In this document: piece after piece, positions 7,474 through 7,847 of the stretch
Position numbering within the stretch: position 1 is the first letter of the stretch
Layout: every line of letters begins with the position of its first letter
NCBI GenBank assembly: GCA_007124105.1
Contig: SLFT01000347.1
Span: forward strand, 1 to 7,847
From: Candidatus Hydrogenedentota bacterium
Lineage (GTDB): Bacteria; Hydrogenedentota; Hydrogenedentia; Hydrogenedentales; CAITNO01
Direction of reading: 5' to 3'
DNA: 7,847 nt
The notes under the pieces: model-generated
The model's input: the letters and a program-made list of their open reading frames with translations, nothing else
Told to the model about the DNA's origin: nothing
Database searches by the model: none
Translations under genes and position numbers: made by a program

Positions 7474-7648
7474 GGGGTTGACAACGCGCTTTGTCGCCTC
7501 ATTCCGCTGGCTGGCGCACACCAGACGCGCCAGACAGGCGGTGGGCTGGCAACGCATGCTAAAGTGGCGTAAGATTCGCCGGCGCATCAGAAAGCCAGTG
7601 ATATGTTCAACGCAGTCTCAAGGTCGAAATATGGCAAACTCTATTTGA
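7454..7648 (+). other. 64-codon open frame continuing the A2M frame past its TAG stop
   Basis: After the amber stop at 7451-7453 the same frame stays open for 64 codons to TGA at 7646-7648. The peptide is strongly basic (for example KWRKIRRRIRKP) and resembles no family I recognise. Possible internal starts are TTG at 7478 and ATG at 7556, neither with a good Shine-Dalgarno. It could be a separate small ORF, the decayed start of a gene, or chance. The A2M protein already ends at the normal family C-terminus, which argues against needed readthrough. Confidence 0.2.
7511..7533. repeat. GC-rich 7-bp inverted repeat downstream of the A2M gene
   Basis: CTGGCGC (7511-7517) and GCGCCAG (7527-7533) are perfect complements around a 9-nt loop. 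No T-tract follows, so this is not a classic intrinsic terminator, but it is the best-paired structure downstream of the A2M stop. It may end or protect the transcript. Confidence 0.3.
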
Positions 7649-7774
7649 ATTCAGGTGCTGCCATTTCGGATAATTGCCAACAGAAGTGATTCAGGGGCGG
7701 GTTGATTTCTACCGCCAGCATGGAGAGGAAGTGTCCCGCCACCTAAATGGAATGTAAACTGCTTGTGTCGTACT

Positions 7775-7847
7775 TTGCGCCAGGAAAGGAGGAATGCAAC
7801 TGACACCGAACGCGCCGCGACACGGGCTGTACTGTTCATAAGTGATG
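7775..7847 (+). CDS. Possible 5' end of a metallophosphoesterase-like gene (partial)
   Basis: The frame containing TTG at 7775 is open to the window end and finishes ATDTERAATRAVLFISD. The ending LFISD is how the first metal-binding strand of LpxH-type and related calcineurin-like phosphoesterases begins (LFISD[LV]H, the Asp binding metal). The next base is G, compatible with Val (SDVH) but not Leu. No ATG or GTG lies in this frame after the Shine-Dalgarno at 7782-7792. Only TTG 7775 or TTG 7763 upstream are available, and neither has its own site. The ATG at 7794 would join this frame only with a one-base insertion or two-base deletion. A five-residue match is thin evidence; the start and the identity are both uncertain. 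Confidence 0.25.
   Translation, partial: MRQERRNATDTERAATRAVLFISD
7782..7792 (+). promoter_or_regulatory. Strong Shine-Dalgarno sequence near the window end
   Basis: AGGAAAGGAGG is close to the ideal anti-16S complement. An ATG follows after a single base (7794), too close for normal initiation, and reads only 15 codons to TAA at 7839-7841. A real gene start is likely within the next few bases or just beyond the window. Confidence 0.5.

Noticed and set aside
7696..7740. GGCGGG (7696-7701) and CCCGCC (7735-7740) as a terminator stem
   Set aside because: The loop of 33 nt is long and no T-run follows the second arm, so it does not qualify as an intrinsic terminator.
7651..7839. Minus-strand 62-codon frame near the right edge
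   Set aside because: There is no recognisable domain and no convincing ribosome binding site, and it is antisense to the strong + strand Shine-Dalgarno at 7782-7792.

Overview
The window looks like chromosomal DNA of a moderately GC-rich, Gram-negative (diderm) bacterium. The reasons are a lipobox-bearing lipoprotein, strong GGAGG ribosome binding sites, and a giant envelope protein of the bacterial alpha-2-macroglobulin (A2M) family. The gene style would suit a PVC-type or Hydrogenedentota-type lineage, but no marker gene fixes the phylum, so this is only an impression. No tRNA, rRNA, insertion sequence, CRISPR array or phage gene was seen.

Layout, with every confident gene on the + strand. 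Positions 1-295 hold no convincing gene. They contain a compact, regulatory-looking block at 175-222: two near-identical 12-bp palindromic boxes around a hairpin. At 296-610 is a small stand-alone SCP2-type lipid-carrier protein (104 aa). Its stop codon overlaps by one base the start of a 267-aa alpha/beta-hydrolase-fold lipoprotein (610-1413). The nucleophile-elbow serine of that protein is replaced by alanine. A 226-bp gap (1414-1639) follows, with a possible promoter and several hairpins. The dominant gene (1640-7453) encodes a 1937-aa bacterial A2M with an intact thioester motif (GCVEQ, Cys1476/Gln1479) and an N-terminal hydrophobic anchor rather than a lipobox. The last 394 bp (7454-7847) contain no confident complete gene. 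They hold a 64-codon open frame directly continuing the A2M frame past its amber stop, a 7-bp GC-rich hairpin, and a very strong Shine-Dalgarno sequence near the window end. Beside the latter, one frame reads ...AVLFISD, possibly the start of a metallophosphoesterase.

Functional reading. The SCP2 protein and the lipoprotein are translationally coupled and probably act on, or respond to, a shared lipid-like ligand. The lipoprotein may be a non-catalytic ligand binder. The A2M would trap attacking proteases in the periplasm through bait cleavage and thioester attachment. Its usual partner gene pbpC (penicillin-binding protein 1C) does not directly follow it here. No defence or mobile system was recognised. 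The points most worth a second look are the alanine-for-serine substitution, the twin-box region, the structured A2M leader, and the frame conflict at the right edge.
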